From NCBI GenBank assembly GCA_930367205.1, contig OV884009.1, positions 38,697,841-38,761,840 of the forward strand: a stretch of DNA of 64,000 bases, read 5' to 3'. The number at the start of each line of letters is the position of its first letter. Position 1 is the first letter of the stretch. The DNA is from Acanthosoma haemorrhoidale. Taxonomy: Eukaryota > Arthropoda > Insecta > Hemiptera > Acanthosomatidae. The notes below the pieces were generated by a model. That model was given only the letters and a program-made list of their open reading frames with translations, made no database searches and was not told where the DNA came from. This document shows, in pieces, positions 14,101 to 29,100 of the stretch. Position numbers and translations under genes: made by a program.

Positions 14101-17100
14101 TCCCAATGGGATTTGGTTGATTCAAGTATTAAAATAAACTGGACGTGTATACATAAAATTGAAATAGTTATATGATTTATTTCGATAAAACCAAACAGCA
14201 GAATTAATTCTATCTGTCAGTCAGCAACTTTCTTTCATTAGAAAATTTATATCAATTCTCTTAACATGAAACTAAGGCAAATTTAAAAAGTTTGAATATA
14301 TCAATATATAAGTTTTGTCTTCAAGAATGCATACTTATATTTACAGATTCATTTTTAAATTCAAACAATATTTCTTTTTCTTTTTTTTTTTTAATAAAAT
14401 GTATTGAATTAGAAGAACATTACTGCCTTCGATTGGGAAGGAAAATTAATAGGTTACTGTATTTAAAATCTTAACTGTATATCAAAAGGATGAGGACAGT
14501 ATCACATGTAAAATACTTACTGTTTCACAATTTAAACATCTTGTCTCACTTGTGAGAATTCCTTGAAATATTTCATGGACCCAAGTTGGCTCTGGTGGAG
14601 AATTTCCATTATCTCCATCACCATTTTTCGATTTTTGGGGTCTTTCAGCTACAAATAAATAAATAAAAATAATTATATAATTCTAAATTTTATACCAATT
14701 AAAGTAATTTTATAATATAAACCAATTAAAAATGTTGTTTAGTTAGTTATTGCATTGTGGGTAATGAAATCCGTGAATGGGTTATTCTGGTTTAAAGGAA
14801 AAACAAAAGCACTATTTTTTAATAAAAGCTTCTTTTTTTTTTTTTTTTTTTAACTCTTTTTTCTTTATAACAAACCAATACAATCCTATCTAATAGACAC
14901 TAGAATTATGGTTAACTCTGTTTAGGAAAACGGTTGGGGATTGGTGAAATTTTGTATGTTAGATGTATACACCTGCTGCTTTTTGTTGTGATGACAAAAA
15001 TGAATACTCTTAAAGAGAATGCTCCATGCTATAATGCATTAATCCAGTGTTTCTAATGATTTCACACAGTAAAAATTTGTGTTAAAGGAGGTTCTAAGAA
15101 AAAAAAATATTGCTTTTTGGGAATCCCTTACTAATAACATTTATTAACCTTTTCATTGTGCAGGGATGCTGGGTGGTTCACTTGTACAGTTACAGGGTTA
15201 ACCCTTTAGAGGTGTAATACTAGTCTAATTACCGCTAGGTTCGGGTTTCACAGAAATTATTAGAAGACTTGCTAAAGTGAATTTAAACCCTTAGAGACCA
15301 GCATCAGGGGCAAACAACATAGAGCTCGCTTGGAATTTTCTCGAGAGCATCTTCTGTGGACTGTACAGTAGATGGACGGATGAGAGTTTACCAAAGACTT
15401 GGTGAGCACTACGCTGAGTGTAATGTCACTGGGAGAGTGTGATGTGTGGTAGAATTTCTTCAACAGCTAACACAGTGCTTTATGATGTTCTCTGATCAAC
15501 AATGGCCCATGGCCCTAATGTTGGTCTCTGAGGGTTTAAATTCACTTCAGCAAATCTTTACATATCAACAGTTTCTGCACATATCGCTACTCCCTGAGTT
15601 GTATGAAGATACTGAGCAGTCTCAGTAGTAATTAAAAACCGATTCCAAAGCATGTGTAGTACAATAAACCTGTCATCCTCTTAGCTGTGTCACTGCGGCC
15701 CACCTAACATGGCTTGCAATTGCACAAATCTGTCTCACGGTAATGGGTAATAGCTTTCAGAACAGTAGTTTCAGGTAAACCTAATCCATGGGCTGCACAT
15801 CTTTGGTTTTGACTTTCTTCCAAAAAGCAACAACACAGGCTACTTGCTATCAACCATCAATACCATTTTTTAAATTAAAAAAAACAAAAACATTTTGATA
15901 AATTTTTAGAGATCAGTTACACAAGAAATCCAAATAGAAATGTCTGTATAATTTTTTTAAAATAAATTTTTAGAATATTTATTGGGATTTTCCTTCATAT
16001 TTATAGCTTCTTAGCACGGAAAATGTTTAATGTTAATTAAAAAATAATTGAAAGCCAAGATAATTCTATTAGGAAGTAAATATTTGAATCTTTGTAAGTG
16101 CACCACTTTTTTTGTGGGGTAGTGTAATACAGATTATAAATGAACAACAGATATATACATTAAAATATAGTTACATATATTTTACAAAATAGAATATTTT
16201 TTATTATAGTAGGAGTGAGTATATTAGTTCTTAAAATTAAAAGAAATGGTCATTTGTATTACTTCTGAAACTTAGTAACTAAGTTGAGATAAGTAATAAT
16301 TTTACTTTTTAAACAGTTACTAATAAATAGGTATAATGGTCACACTCCTAACATCTTGACAGATTTATTATTAAATACAACAGTATGATTGTAAAGGCAT
16401 TTATTTTTATAAAATGTTAGCATTGATGCCTAGCTTTACAGAATTCCCATAATAATAGTCTCATTATTTTTTTCATTCATGCTGCAAAGCAGTGCTTTCA
16501 GATATCTAAGGACTGGGTAGAAAGAAAATCATGGTCAAAAACTGTACATGTATGGTTTATAGGAAGGACGAGCAGTAGACTAAGGTAAGGTATAGTAGTA
16601 GTAGTTTTTCTAATCAAAAAAATGGTTCATCATGATAACTCAATAGCTACCTTTAGATTGGATTTAACTTCTTAGTTTCCTTTGAGATTTGATTTTGGCT
16701 AGCCAAAATGATCCCGACTACAATAAAATCCTCATTCCTGGGCCAACCGTGTTGTCCCCCCCTTTTTTTTTGCACAATTTATTTTTTAAATTTTGAAGTA
16801 AATATTTCTTTAAAATTGGAACAATGCTGCTAAGTGGCATGCACAATAAGTCAAGTCTTATAAAAAAGGATTTTAATTCTCACATCTTTCATTATTCCAG
16901 ATTATTATTTATTTGGTTGAAAAGTATTAAGTCCAATAAACAGACTGCTCTAAATATTTAATTAAAACCCCAAACCAGAAAGGACTAATACAAACACTCA
17001 CTAATACAAAAATTTCCACACAGGGAAGTATGGTAGCCTACATCCCAATAAAATAATTAATGAAGCCAAGGTTCAGTAACCTCAAGATCACCAAAGAGCA

Positions 17101-20100
17101 ATATAGAAACCACAGATACGATGCCCAGGGAGTAGGGGGCGTAAATTTCACCTATGAATGGACTAGATGAAACAAGCAAAATTAACAGAGCAATGTACTT
17201 CACCGGTTTATAAGAAACGAAAGCCCTTATTTATTTAATTGTCAACCACAGGGTTCCTGTGTGTCACCAACATTTTTTATTCTATGGTAATTTCTACGTA
17301 CAACATCCTTTTCTTCTTTAATTGTTAATGAACTAATTACATTTTCCACATAATCTCAAAAACGTTCAGAAAATTACTGTTACAGTGATAGAATTCAATT
17401 GGAGCTGAATATGGTGACCAGTTCTTGGCTGGCCCATTTAACAATGGCATTGCAAGTTAGTTGTCTGTGTAACATGATTCTTAAGTAGTTATTGTCTCTG
17501 TCTGTGTGGTTCAGAATCAGGTTTTCGATAATTTCAATTAGTGGAAGACCAGGAATAATTACTTTTAAGAGTAAATATTTTGGTTTCAGTCTTTCATGAA
17601 ACCATAAAGTTGGTTAATCCAGGGAATTTTGAAATGATTGCCCTCATTTATGGCAGTACAAGCTTGGTAGCTAATCAGAGTATTGTCGTAAAGTGCTAAG
17701 AATTAATCCCAAAGGATCAGGAATGTCATTCGTGTAAATATTAAATATTATCCTTCATGGAATGCTAGTAAAAGAATTTACTACAGCTTCATAAGTGTGG
17801 TCTTGCAAGAAAGAGTGAGAAATGCACAGTAGATAGTAGGATGGGTTCGTCATTTGTAGGGTGTAATAGAGGCCGTCGTGCTAAACTCAATTTACACAAG
17901 AGAGTAAAAGTGATAATGTAAATATGGTATAAATTAGGTTAGATATCACAGTTACCATAGTAGGGTAGATTGTAATTTTTTTTTTCTGGAATAATGATTT
18001 TTATTCTCTTAATTTATATTAGGAACAAGAATTACGCATTAATATTGGCTAACTAAATGAATCCAAACTTTTTTTCAGTCAATTTGTCTATCTTTTCAGA
18101 AAACCACCCCCAAAACAAAAAACAAAAAAAAAAGGTTCTCTATTATTACACTCAAAAGAATAATTGACCAGCCAAATGACAGTTTTTCTTAATTTTCCTT
18201 TTTATTGTTTACGTTCCAGCCATTTTTACCTTACATTACTTTTTCAACATATTAAATATTTCCAATAGTTTTCAGCTATTTCTTCTTATGTTTTCCTTCA
18301 GTGTGTGTGTGTTTTTTTAAACTTTTTTTCATTACTAGGCTGATTATTTACAACAATGCTAATAATGGAATTTTCTTGTCCCACATCTTCATTATCAATA
18401 ACAACTAAAAAAAAGTTATTTGATTCACTCTCACCTACTGTATCTGTCGACTACTGTATCCGTTGTGCTAGCTAGAGCTGGGATGCATTTCATCATTATG
18501 ATTTGTCAATTCAGAAGAACTCATTTTATTTTTTCCTATTAATAAACAACTAATTGAATGAAAAACAAAGTAAAGTTTTTGAAAATATATGTAACATAAA
18601 TTTAATGAACAACAAAAGATTTTAAAAGAAAAAAACTTTGGAATTGGAGGGAGAGTAAAATTAGTAATGCTTGAATCACATTATCCCATGAAATACATTA
18701 ATGTTTGAAACGTAAAACTATCTTAATAACAATGACAATAGAAACAAACAGTCAAATAACAACCATTCACAATTTCAAAAAAAGGACATAAATATAATAA
18801 AATGAATTAGGAAATAAATTACAGTGTAATATCTCCAATCAACCTTTATCTAATGTGAACGTCTAAAGAACAATTATAGCAATGTTTTAGAGTCATTATA
18901 TATATAATTATATTACTGAAGCAGGTGAAGAGAAATATTCAGAAAAAAAGATGAAGACATCTTAACAAGAAAAAAAATCCTGATTTGTTCTTACATAAAT
19001 CATATGTGATCAATTCATTAATTAAGTGCTGGCACACTACATTATTTTAATCAAATAAATAATAAATATAATTCTTTACGGTAAATTTCTTTTCTGTTAT
19101 ACAAATATTTCAACTAAGGTTGTCCCTCTCTGGAGATAGATGCTGGCTGAATGACTAATGAATTGCTTCTAGATATTTATGCTCTGAAACCCTAGAGACC
19201 AATGAACCGAATAAGGATGGTTATACCCTTCAGCTCACCAATAATACTTCCTTGACACTAATGAACTCCTCCTCCAACCTATATAATCTCCTGAAATTTA
19301 AATTCTGTAACACAAGATGACACCCATCCTTTTACTCATAGAACCACCTCTTTTGACTGCTCATTCCTAGTCCACACTAGAAATTTCTGGAACTCCACTT
19401 CCAACAAATCTTGGCATTGTTTTTCAGTCCCAGTACTTAAATATAAACTCTTTCATTAAACTCTCCTCTCAACCTAACAATAGATAGTCACTTTATCTTA
19501 GTCATTATTTATGATACCAGCATTATTTCCCATTAATTATGCCATTAAATGAGAAATGTAGTTTTTATTAAATTTATATAATAAAAGGTAATAGTCAGCA
19601 AAACTAAATATATATGCTCAAATTATAAGAGGATTTCTCCCTGAGTTAATTTTTTTTTCATTTTAATTCATTAAATATCGGCATTAACTCTTAACTAACA
19701 TTTACAAGAATTTTGATGTACCATAAAATAACTAATTAAGTGCAAAGTGATCCTGAAAGACTCACAGGAGTTGGATGTTGTAAATATATTGAGGTGCATT
19801 GACTAACCACCAATTTATATAGAAGAATCCTTCCAAAAATATATTAACATTATTAACCCAAAAATGATTCCAGGAATATAGATAAAAAAAAACTTAATCA
19901 TACCTAGGCCCATTGCTATGAACTGTGAAAAAAGTTGAGAGGAAAAATAAAGTCTTATTTTAATTAAATATTATCAGACCTTAGTATTAAAAAAAAACTA
20001 TTTCACTTTTTATGAATTTTTAATGAAGTTAACTTTTGGTTCATATTCAATAATACAAACATAACAGGTTTTAATCAGTGCGGATTAAGGAGAACACACA

Positions 20101-23100
20101 ATAAACAGTAGAGTACCAGTTGTCCAGAATGATTGTTTCCATGATGTTGTCCGATTGTTTCATGGTATCAAATTTGCTGGATAACTGACCAAGAACATTT
20201 AGGTAAATATATACACAATTCAACTTCAAGGGATTACTTTAGTTAACCGTTAAAATCTATAAGAGGATATTTATAAAAAAAATATTTATGTAATTAATTT
20301 AATCATAAAAATTTCTTAACATAAATAACTAGACAAGATCACATTCTTCTGTTTTTTTATTGCTTGTTAGTCCAGTTTTAATGGTTGCAATCGAATTGGT
20401 CCTCCTCCTGGTCTAAGATATATGCATTGAGCCACTAATTTACATTCATGATTCCCTATTAATCACCACTCAAAAAAATTAGAAGAAAAATCGCTTAAAT
20501 GTCCCCTTGGTCTAAGAGCTTACCTTATGAATGGCATTTCTCAGACTAAAATTTTTCAACCATGTCAGCTTGATTTAAATTTATCAGATCATCCAAGTTT
20601 TACATTAAATAAGTGAATCTTATGGCCTAGTTTAGGTAATCATTGGCTATCCTATATTAAATTTCTGCAGGAACCAAAAATAAAAGGCATTTCTGAATGC
20701 AGAATTTTCAGCTTTTGATATGTTTTTCTTTTTTATAAGTATCATTGTACTATCAAAAGCCAAATTAATGCATTTCAGTCAAAAATTCTGTAATTATAAT
20801 TGAGGTGTTATTTTTTATTATTTCATTAAATGTAAAACCCCTTATGTTAAACTCCTTGAAAAGGTTACCAGGATTTAAATCTTTTTCTATGCATTTAATG
20901 GTTTCTACCTTTTGGTCAATAAACTATAAGTTTGTTTGATATTCATAGGAAGAGAAAGTAAAAATAACTAATCACAACAGTATAGGATTAAAAACTAAAT
21001 TGAACTGAATGAAAATAAGAAAACATCATTAACTCATGAGTGAACGAAATCCCAAAACTTTAAATCTTGCTAACCAGCTTACTCATTATTCAGAGCACGT
21101 CCACCGAAGTTCCTCCCTTAATTATATAAATATTATGTGAATTATCAGACAAAACCCTTGCCCATTCCCTTGCCAAATGTTTTATTATAGTTATATAGTA
21201 TAATTTTGGTCTTCTTGAAAAGTAAAAAATCTTAGGAAAAAAAAACTGACAATCTTCTGTATCTTAATTTAAGAATGTTGGGAAAATAAGAAGACCCAGT
21301 GTCACACCTTGCAGTGCCGCTGAAGTAAGTAAGTAAGTAAAATTACAAACTGCTTTTAATAATTTACAGTTCTATTTTCATTAATTTTTCCTTAGTAAAA
21401 GATGAAATAAATAATGGTCAAAACTAAATATTCAATCAATTTTGTAATCAAGAAAATAACAATTTAACTGATAACTAGTTTAGTTATTTAGCCAGGAACA
21501 TTTTTTATGAGCCATATGGATGGCAAGAGAAGAGGGTATTTCCAGCTGAGATGGATGGTTCAAGGGAAGGAAATCCATCTCCTTTTATGGGATAGTCAAG
21601 TCAAAAGTCCAGTTTAAGTGACATTTGGATATAGCAAAAATCTCATGGAGGCAGCAATGTATGCATTATACTTAAGAGATTATCAACAAGCAGTATGATA
21701 GGTGAGTAGTACCACTATGATTAAGGCAAATACTACTATCTATAATGACAGCAGGAAATTAGATCTATGAAATAAATCATGAAAAAATGCTAATTTGAGA
21801 TACTTACAAAGTATGATTTCATTGATATGGTTAATTAAAAAATTTAGAAATTCATGAGCATCCTGTTGCATGTAGTTATCAAAATCTTCTGAAAAAATAA
21901 ATAGCAAATTAGATTCAATCACAAGACAAATAGTAAATATATTGTATATATCATCATGGTTCCTATTACTCATGATTTAATATTACTTTATTTATAAATA
22001 GGCAAGGAAGGAATAACTTTGTAAAGTATAGAAGTTTATTTTAAATTTTAATACGAGACATCTCAAAGTTTGTGATGATTCTAGGTGCATATGTATAAAT
22101 TTTAAATGTTTCATAATATATAAATGGCTCAAGCATTTTTTATAGCTAAAGATTACCATAAATAATGATTACCAAAAATATAACAATAATGGCATGGATA
22201 TTCTTTAATGTTGTAGATGGCTTCGTCTTCAATAAATGCTCTCTAAGTGGCTGCTCCTCATAATTCCAACTCTAGGCCCCAGGAATAAAAAGATAACATC
22301 TCGACATACCGGCTCCAGGCACAAGAAGAAGGTTACGGCCTGTTGTTCCCACAGCCCCCACTACAAAATTGAGTATTCCCCATATAATCAGAAAATCCTG
22401 CCTTTTATTGCGGGTCAGTTTAAAACATTTTTCTTTTTAAAATCATTCCAATAATGACAATAATAATAATAATAATTTACCAATAATAAGAATCATTACA
22501 TTTCATCCAGATCACAGAACAAAAATTTTGAAGATGCTTATGGATTTTCAAAAGTTTTATTTACAATTGCTTAATCTGAGATAAATCAACAAAACCAAAT
22601 ACTGATTATCTAATGGTAACAAACATAAATAATAATAATAATAATAATAGTATTAACATAATTTTGTTCTTTCCAAACAGAATATTTTACACAACTAATT
22701 TAATATTTTTAATATTTTATCTTTAATAGAATTGAGTCAGTTCTATTTTGGCTTAAACAAAAATATTTTTAATTAACATTATTCTTAAAAACTATAATTT
22801 GCATTATTATATAATACACCTATACAAATATGTAAAAAGATGTATAAGCTAAACTAAAAACTTAATATGAATTACTTTACAAACATTATCTTCACAGAAT
22901 ATTAAAAATCTAAAAACAAAAGTTAAATCTAATTTAACACATATAACTAATTTAACACTTTCAGATAAAAAGAAGAATTAAAAATTAAACATGTATGAGA
23001 TACCATTATACGTTGGACAAATTGAATTTTATATCAATTTAACATATGAAGCTTTGTTTACATGTTGTGCCTCCTAGTGTTAACATTAATTGTCTATGTA

Positions 23101-26100
23101 AGGACAATCAATATCCTTCTTGAGGATATTAGCCTGAAGATTTATTATTAGAAGTCATATTGTTTCATTCAGCTTAAAAATGAAAAATTAATTTCAATTA
23201 CTAACATAATCAATTTTTTAAAATGATTGTTGTGAAGAAGATCTGTAATTTATTTTAATGGCATAAGACTGAGCCAAAAGAATGTAAATAGTAAATCTTG
23301 TACATGTTTTTTATTTTCCTTGCTTTTATACTATTAATTTTAAAACAGTCTGGTTCTGTCTTTTGTAAATTGTAATAGAATACTTGTTCCATTTAATCGA
23401 TTTATATGAAAATCCACTTCCAGCTATTCCGGTTCCTATTTTGGGTTACGGCTTAAATAATCTGTTATAAAAAACATATAATTTATTCATAGAGCTAAAT
23501 GCTTCCAAGGGCTCCTGTATGTATATTGGAGTAATCACTCAAATTCTATCTCTTGATTGAAGTTTAACTCAATGATAAGGGTATCCGATTAAAGACATGC
23601 TATAAGGTAGGTTTTCATGTTAATGGATTCGACTGGATAACCCACTATAGATAGGCTACCGTGATTGATTTATCAAATACGTTATTGCAGCTACCTGTCT
23701 CAGCCAGAAAGTTTGGTTTTCATCTCTCAAGAGCATTCCTAAATGATCGCCAATATAATGATGTATTCATTTAGTTCTCGTGAATTCTGGATATTTGATG
23801 CATGTGGAATTTGGCAAATAACTTTTCCTAGTAGTATTAAATTTTGTTTGTTTGTTGAATCTAGGATTGAATAAATTATATTTTATAATTGAGTATTTTT
23901 GATATTCCTCAATTGATCCTAAGGCAGAATTTTTAAAGTCATTATGACTATTGACAGAAACAATAAAAATTTCTACAAGATTGTTCGAATTTATGTGAAA
24001 ATTTAAAGATTCACCAGTTTAGCATTTTTAGTAAAAATGGTATTTCCTTCTATTGGGAAATTTGTTCCAATACCATCTTTAAGATCAATATTGAGGATTT
24101 GCCCCTTGAACTTATTTTTTATAACATCATTTGGTTTGATGCAATCAATTATACCTTTTTCAACAACATTATATTTTTCTGTAACCAGTTCTTCAATTAA
24201 ATTTTCTCCACTTCCACCATATGAAGCATCTAAATTTTTATTATCATTTTCGCTTATTCAAATTATAGCATTACCCTCATTAAATTTAACTCCAACTTTC
24301 TCTTCTAATTATATTATTGCATTTTTCTTCCCAACTAATTTTGACATCTATCTTAGTATTTAATCCAATCTCTGATATTGTTAATTTTTCACTAGCCCTT
24401 TCTTCCAATCTGCTAATTTCATTTTTTATATTAATTATTTCTTCCTCCGTTTTTTTTTCCTACCATCTATGATATCTATTTTATAGTTAATACTTCTTGT
24501 TGTGGCCACCTCTTGATTATAAATAATTATAAGTCACCCTCTTCTCGATCAAATCATATCTATCACTGTTTTCATATGTTTAATAAAGGTTATGATGTCA
24601 GTGAGAGTGGGGGTGGAAGTAGTGGGGCAGACAGCCGTAGGTGGGGACTTACCCCCACCCTACTGGCTGGCCTCCTATATAAGCTTGGGCCTACCAGAAA
24701 ATTAGCATAACTAATCGGACCTTCACTTGGAAAACTACTCTCCCCTCTCTCTGCACTAGCGCCTGCTGCTACTCAAAATCATGGACTTCTCATTCAACTA
24801 CCTCTGTATCTTTCTTTCCTAACCTCGCTATGTTGTAGTCCGGCGTTTGTCAGACCCACACCATCCTAGTGGGAATCTGTGCCTTCGTCTTGCTAAAACT
24901 AGCACCTCCTTGGGAAAGACCTCTCCCTCGCGGACGACGGTTGCCGTGGCCCTGCAAATTTTACCAGCAGTGTCTCCCATTGCAATCCAGTCTGCCTCTC
25001 TCTCCGGTTCACACTCGCCTTTGGGATCCGAACGGTTTTCGCCTACCCTTAGATATCGAGTGTGAATTCGTGGTCATTCCAAGACCACATAAACTACCTA
25101 TAAAACTACCCTGTACCTCTTCTCCTGAACACAGTGCATTGTCGGGGCACACACACCTTCTAAAGATCTTATGGAGTCAGATCAAAGCGAATTAGGCTGC
25201 CCTGCCGACTAGGCCGGCGGCCAGGGTGAAAGACCATAGGTCCACCCGCTCTCTCTTTCTGGGCGCTCTCCTCACCACTTTGGGGATACTCAGGTATAAA
25301 CTGAGCCCCCTAGTGAGTGCCCGACACTTCTCATTCCTCATAAATCTCTTTTTAAATCCTGAAAATTTGTATTCTTTTAAACCCTTAAAATTTTCAGTAT
25401 TCTCTCTACTCTTCATAAAAAAAGGTTCATCATTTGTTGAAACATATTTTTAATTTAACTTTCATTATTTACACTTGCATTTGCTTCTTCTAATCATTCT
25501 AATTCACTGTTACCCGGCACGTAATTCATTTTAAAAGTCAGTCCAGTACTAAACTTTACCCAACAAAATTCTAAAAATTGATTTTTCACTCCTTGCAGAG
25601 ACGTTAGTTAAATTACGTTTTGTAATTCAACTTTACAATATAGTGAAATCAATTTATTAATTTAACATAATAAATTTATGTTAGATTCAAATAATTTATG
25701 CATAAGCCAAGGATTTACTTAACTTAAGTTTATTTTAAATTTTATACGAGACATCTCACGGTTTGTGATGATTTTAGCGTTTTATAGATCTAAAAATAAT
25801 AATTACCGAGACATAACAATAATGGTACGGATATTCTGTAATGTTGATGTTGGCTTCGTCTTCAATAAATGTTCACAGCATGGCTGCTCCTCATAACTCC
25901 AAATCCAGACCTCTGGGCTCAAGAATAAAAAGAGAGCATCTCGACTTTCCAGCTCTAGGTTTCAGAAGAAACGTATAGACATACCAGCTCCTGGAATAAG
26001 AAGAATCCATCTCGACAGACGGGCTCCAGGCACAAGAAGAAGGCATCTCGACGAACCAGCTACAGGCACAAAGTATGTTATAGCTTGTTAGTGCCCGACA

Positions 26101-29100
26101 TTTGCATCAAGCAAGAAAATAAATTTATGATTATTATTACGAATTTCACACTTCCTCAAAATAATCTGGGGATATTTACCATAAAGAGTCAGTATCATCA
26201 AATATTGGCCAGTTGGAAATTTTATGATTAAATTTAGGTAAAATTATTTTGGGGAGACAAGCTCAGATAGAGACAGATTCATTATAAAGGACTCTGCGAT
26301 AAATGGGCTGATGTTAAAGGTTGGCAAATGGATGGTATCGGAGTCGGATAGACAAGGGTTAGGCTTAGCCATTATTTTATGTTGCTGACTTTTAGACCAA
26401 TGCAAGCAGTTCCCAAGAGTGTTGCTTGTTCAGCCTTGTCAAGTGTTTTCTTTGACAGTTCTAGCATCTGTAGAGATTCCTCTAGGATCAATAGATCCAC
26501 AAGGATCTATAAATTTACTTTCATTTGTCAGATAAAGCCTGGTATTTCCTCTTCTTTTCTGATACTATTTTTAGGAAATAGTCAACCGCAGGCACTCTGA
26601 TCTTAATAATCTGCAGCAGTTTTCATTTCTTATCTATCACTAAGATGTCTGGCCTATTATTTAAAACTGTGTGGTCAGTACAGATAGGTCCATTCCAACA
26701 ACACAAGATCTCGATTGTCTGACCTCTACCTCCCAGCTCACAGAACCGCTTCTTTCTTATTTGTGCATCCACATTCTTTGGATCCGTAACCTCCATCCAT
26801 CCTTATTCTTCAGTGTCATTCCTCTTCCCTCTCAGTTTTCAAATCCTGTCTTTACAAATTTATCCCTTCCCTTCAATCCGCCACTATCTAACGAGTTTTC
26901 GAGATATTCCAATATCAACAAGATTATGCCTACAATCATTGATTAGTTAAGTAGTTGTTGAAAATTATTATTTATTTGTTTTTTGGGGCATTTTTGTTGC
27001 CTTTATCCAAAACATAATTATCTGTTATTATTATGTGTACCCATAAGAGCGAATATAGTGCTATATTGGTAATTTTTGTTATTCTTAGGGGTTCCTATCC
27101 CAGAATAGTTTATTTTTATTTTCATTTTATACAAAAATAGGCTAAAGGAACTGAACTATGGATATGGCAATCCAGATATTAACTCCGATATGACAAATAC
27201 AATAATAATCACTGTTTACCTATATAAATCACATGATTTATAACAAAGTTTAATTTAAATTTTTTTATTTTTATTCTTACAACCCATAACATACACAAAT
27301 TTCAAGTAGTAAGATTCTAAATTTCATTATTTTTGTTTACGCCTGTAATTCGTTTATTTTGTTTATTGAAGAAAAAAAATTATCATTCATTGTTTAAGCC
27401 CGAATAAGGGGTCTTGCACTGACAAGTAATTATCTAACAAAGTACCCTCTTAAAATTTATTATAAAAAAGTGTAAATTAGAGATAAATATTTTTTTTTTT
27501 GTATTTGTTTAGTTTTATATAAAGAATTAATAATTATTGATAATATTATAAATGTTCTAAGAATATCTTTGTGTTTCGAATGTGAGTGTATTGATTTTGT
27601 TTTTAAGTGAAATATGTTGGAAAGTAAACAAAACGAATAACGATACGGGACGCATCCGAGGCCCCGTAATCGGATTGAGAACAATACATCCTTTATAGAG
27701 GATTAAAAGGACGGAGCACCGGTTGATAAGTCGCTCCCAGAGTCAGTGTGGATCCAGATTTCAGTTGGCCAACACACACCTGAGTGCCCTCCCCCACCGA
27801 CGGTTCCAACCTCCATCATCTCACCGCCTTATCGGCCTACTGTTTACTTATCACCGCCTTATCGGCCTATTGTTTACTTATCACCGCCTTATCGGCCTAT
27901 TGTTTATGTGGAGCACCTCTGGTGGGAGTTCGTCTTGGAAGTCGTAGCAGTGAGGACCTCGCTCAACTCTCCGCTAATCGATTACCTGCCATCGATTATT
28001 AGCCACACAAGCGCCGCTTGTGTCCCAGCTGCCAGATTGGGTACCCAATGAAGCCGTCAATAAGTACTGTACTTTATTTATTTATTAGCAATCCTTAAGT
28101 ATTTTTTTTTATCAGACAGTTTAAGTATTTTTTTTTTCTCAGATAGTTTAAGTATTTTTTTTTATCAAATAGTTTAAGGAGTTTTTTTTATCAAATAGCT
28201 TAAGTATTTTTTTTTATAATCAAATGCTATTTGTTTATTATCATCTAATAAATGTCAATAATCTAAATCTGTCTTTCCAAAGTACTTGCTCCCCGCTCTG
28301 TAAAGGTGCCCTTATCGGGTTTATTGCATGCTGTCTTCGCCAAGCATTTGGGGGATAACTCCTTTCCACCATTTGGCGTTTCCCTTACCACCGCCTCCTC
28401 TGCTTGCTCGTTCTCAGGTACTCAACTTAGGTGGGACCGGCATAATTGACACGGGGTCGGAAAATTACACCTGTCGATTTTTTCTTTATGGTGTCACTCT
28501 CCCCAACAATTTTATATCTGATCTCTAATTAGTCAGTTTGTATCAATTAATTTCAATAAAAAAACAGTTATGTTATAGAGAAAACCAAAAATTAATAATC
28601 AATGTAATGCAATAAAATTTAATTTAATTAAATAAAAAAAAAATTATAACTACCTTTCTCCTTCCTTAGGCGAGCAATAAATTTCTTTGGAGCAATAGAC
28701 CCCACTTTTTTTTTCTGGGTTGCAATACTATGAAAAAGATCAGCCAAGCATGAAAGCAAAGTTTCTTTGGTCCTTTTATTTCTTGCCTTATATTCTAAAA
28801 CTCTTTCTCGAAAAGGTTTACAGAAATATAAAGCTTGTAAGACAGAATTACTGTAACACGTATTCCCAAACTGCTGAAAAGAAAGTTATTATTGCATGAA
28901 ATTTACTGGATTAGTTATTAATAATATAAAATTAATAATCACTAAGAGAATACAATAAATTAAGTTATTGAAATCTTAATTTTCCAAGTATCTCTGTTGG
29001 AAATATGTATGGCCTGCCATATCAGAAATAGCTAATCATTTCTGCTTAACTTTTCGACAAACAAAGTGGTTTTAATGTAAGCCTAAAAACACTTTTTAAT

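Noticed and set aside
21327..21340. (taag)n tract as telomeric or regulatory repeat
   Set aside because: Short simple repeat, likely a retroelement tail; not a known telomere motif.
24513..25453. Several 65-108 codon frames on both strands
   Set aside because: GC-rich LTR-like block lowers stop frequency; frames overlap on both strands and match no family I know.
27827..27908. CRISPR-like array (three regular repeats)
   Set aside because: The repeats are contiguous 30-bp units with no spacers, in a eukaryotic genome; it is a minisatellite.
27723..28051. Overlapping plus-strand frames with repeated peptides ([10 protein letters not shown] type)
   Set aside because: The 30-bp tandem repeat keeps all three frames open because its length is a multiple of three; this is composition, not a repeat protein.
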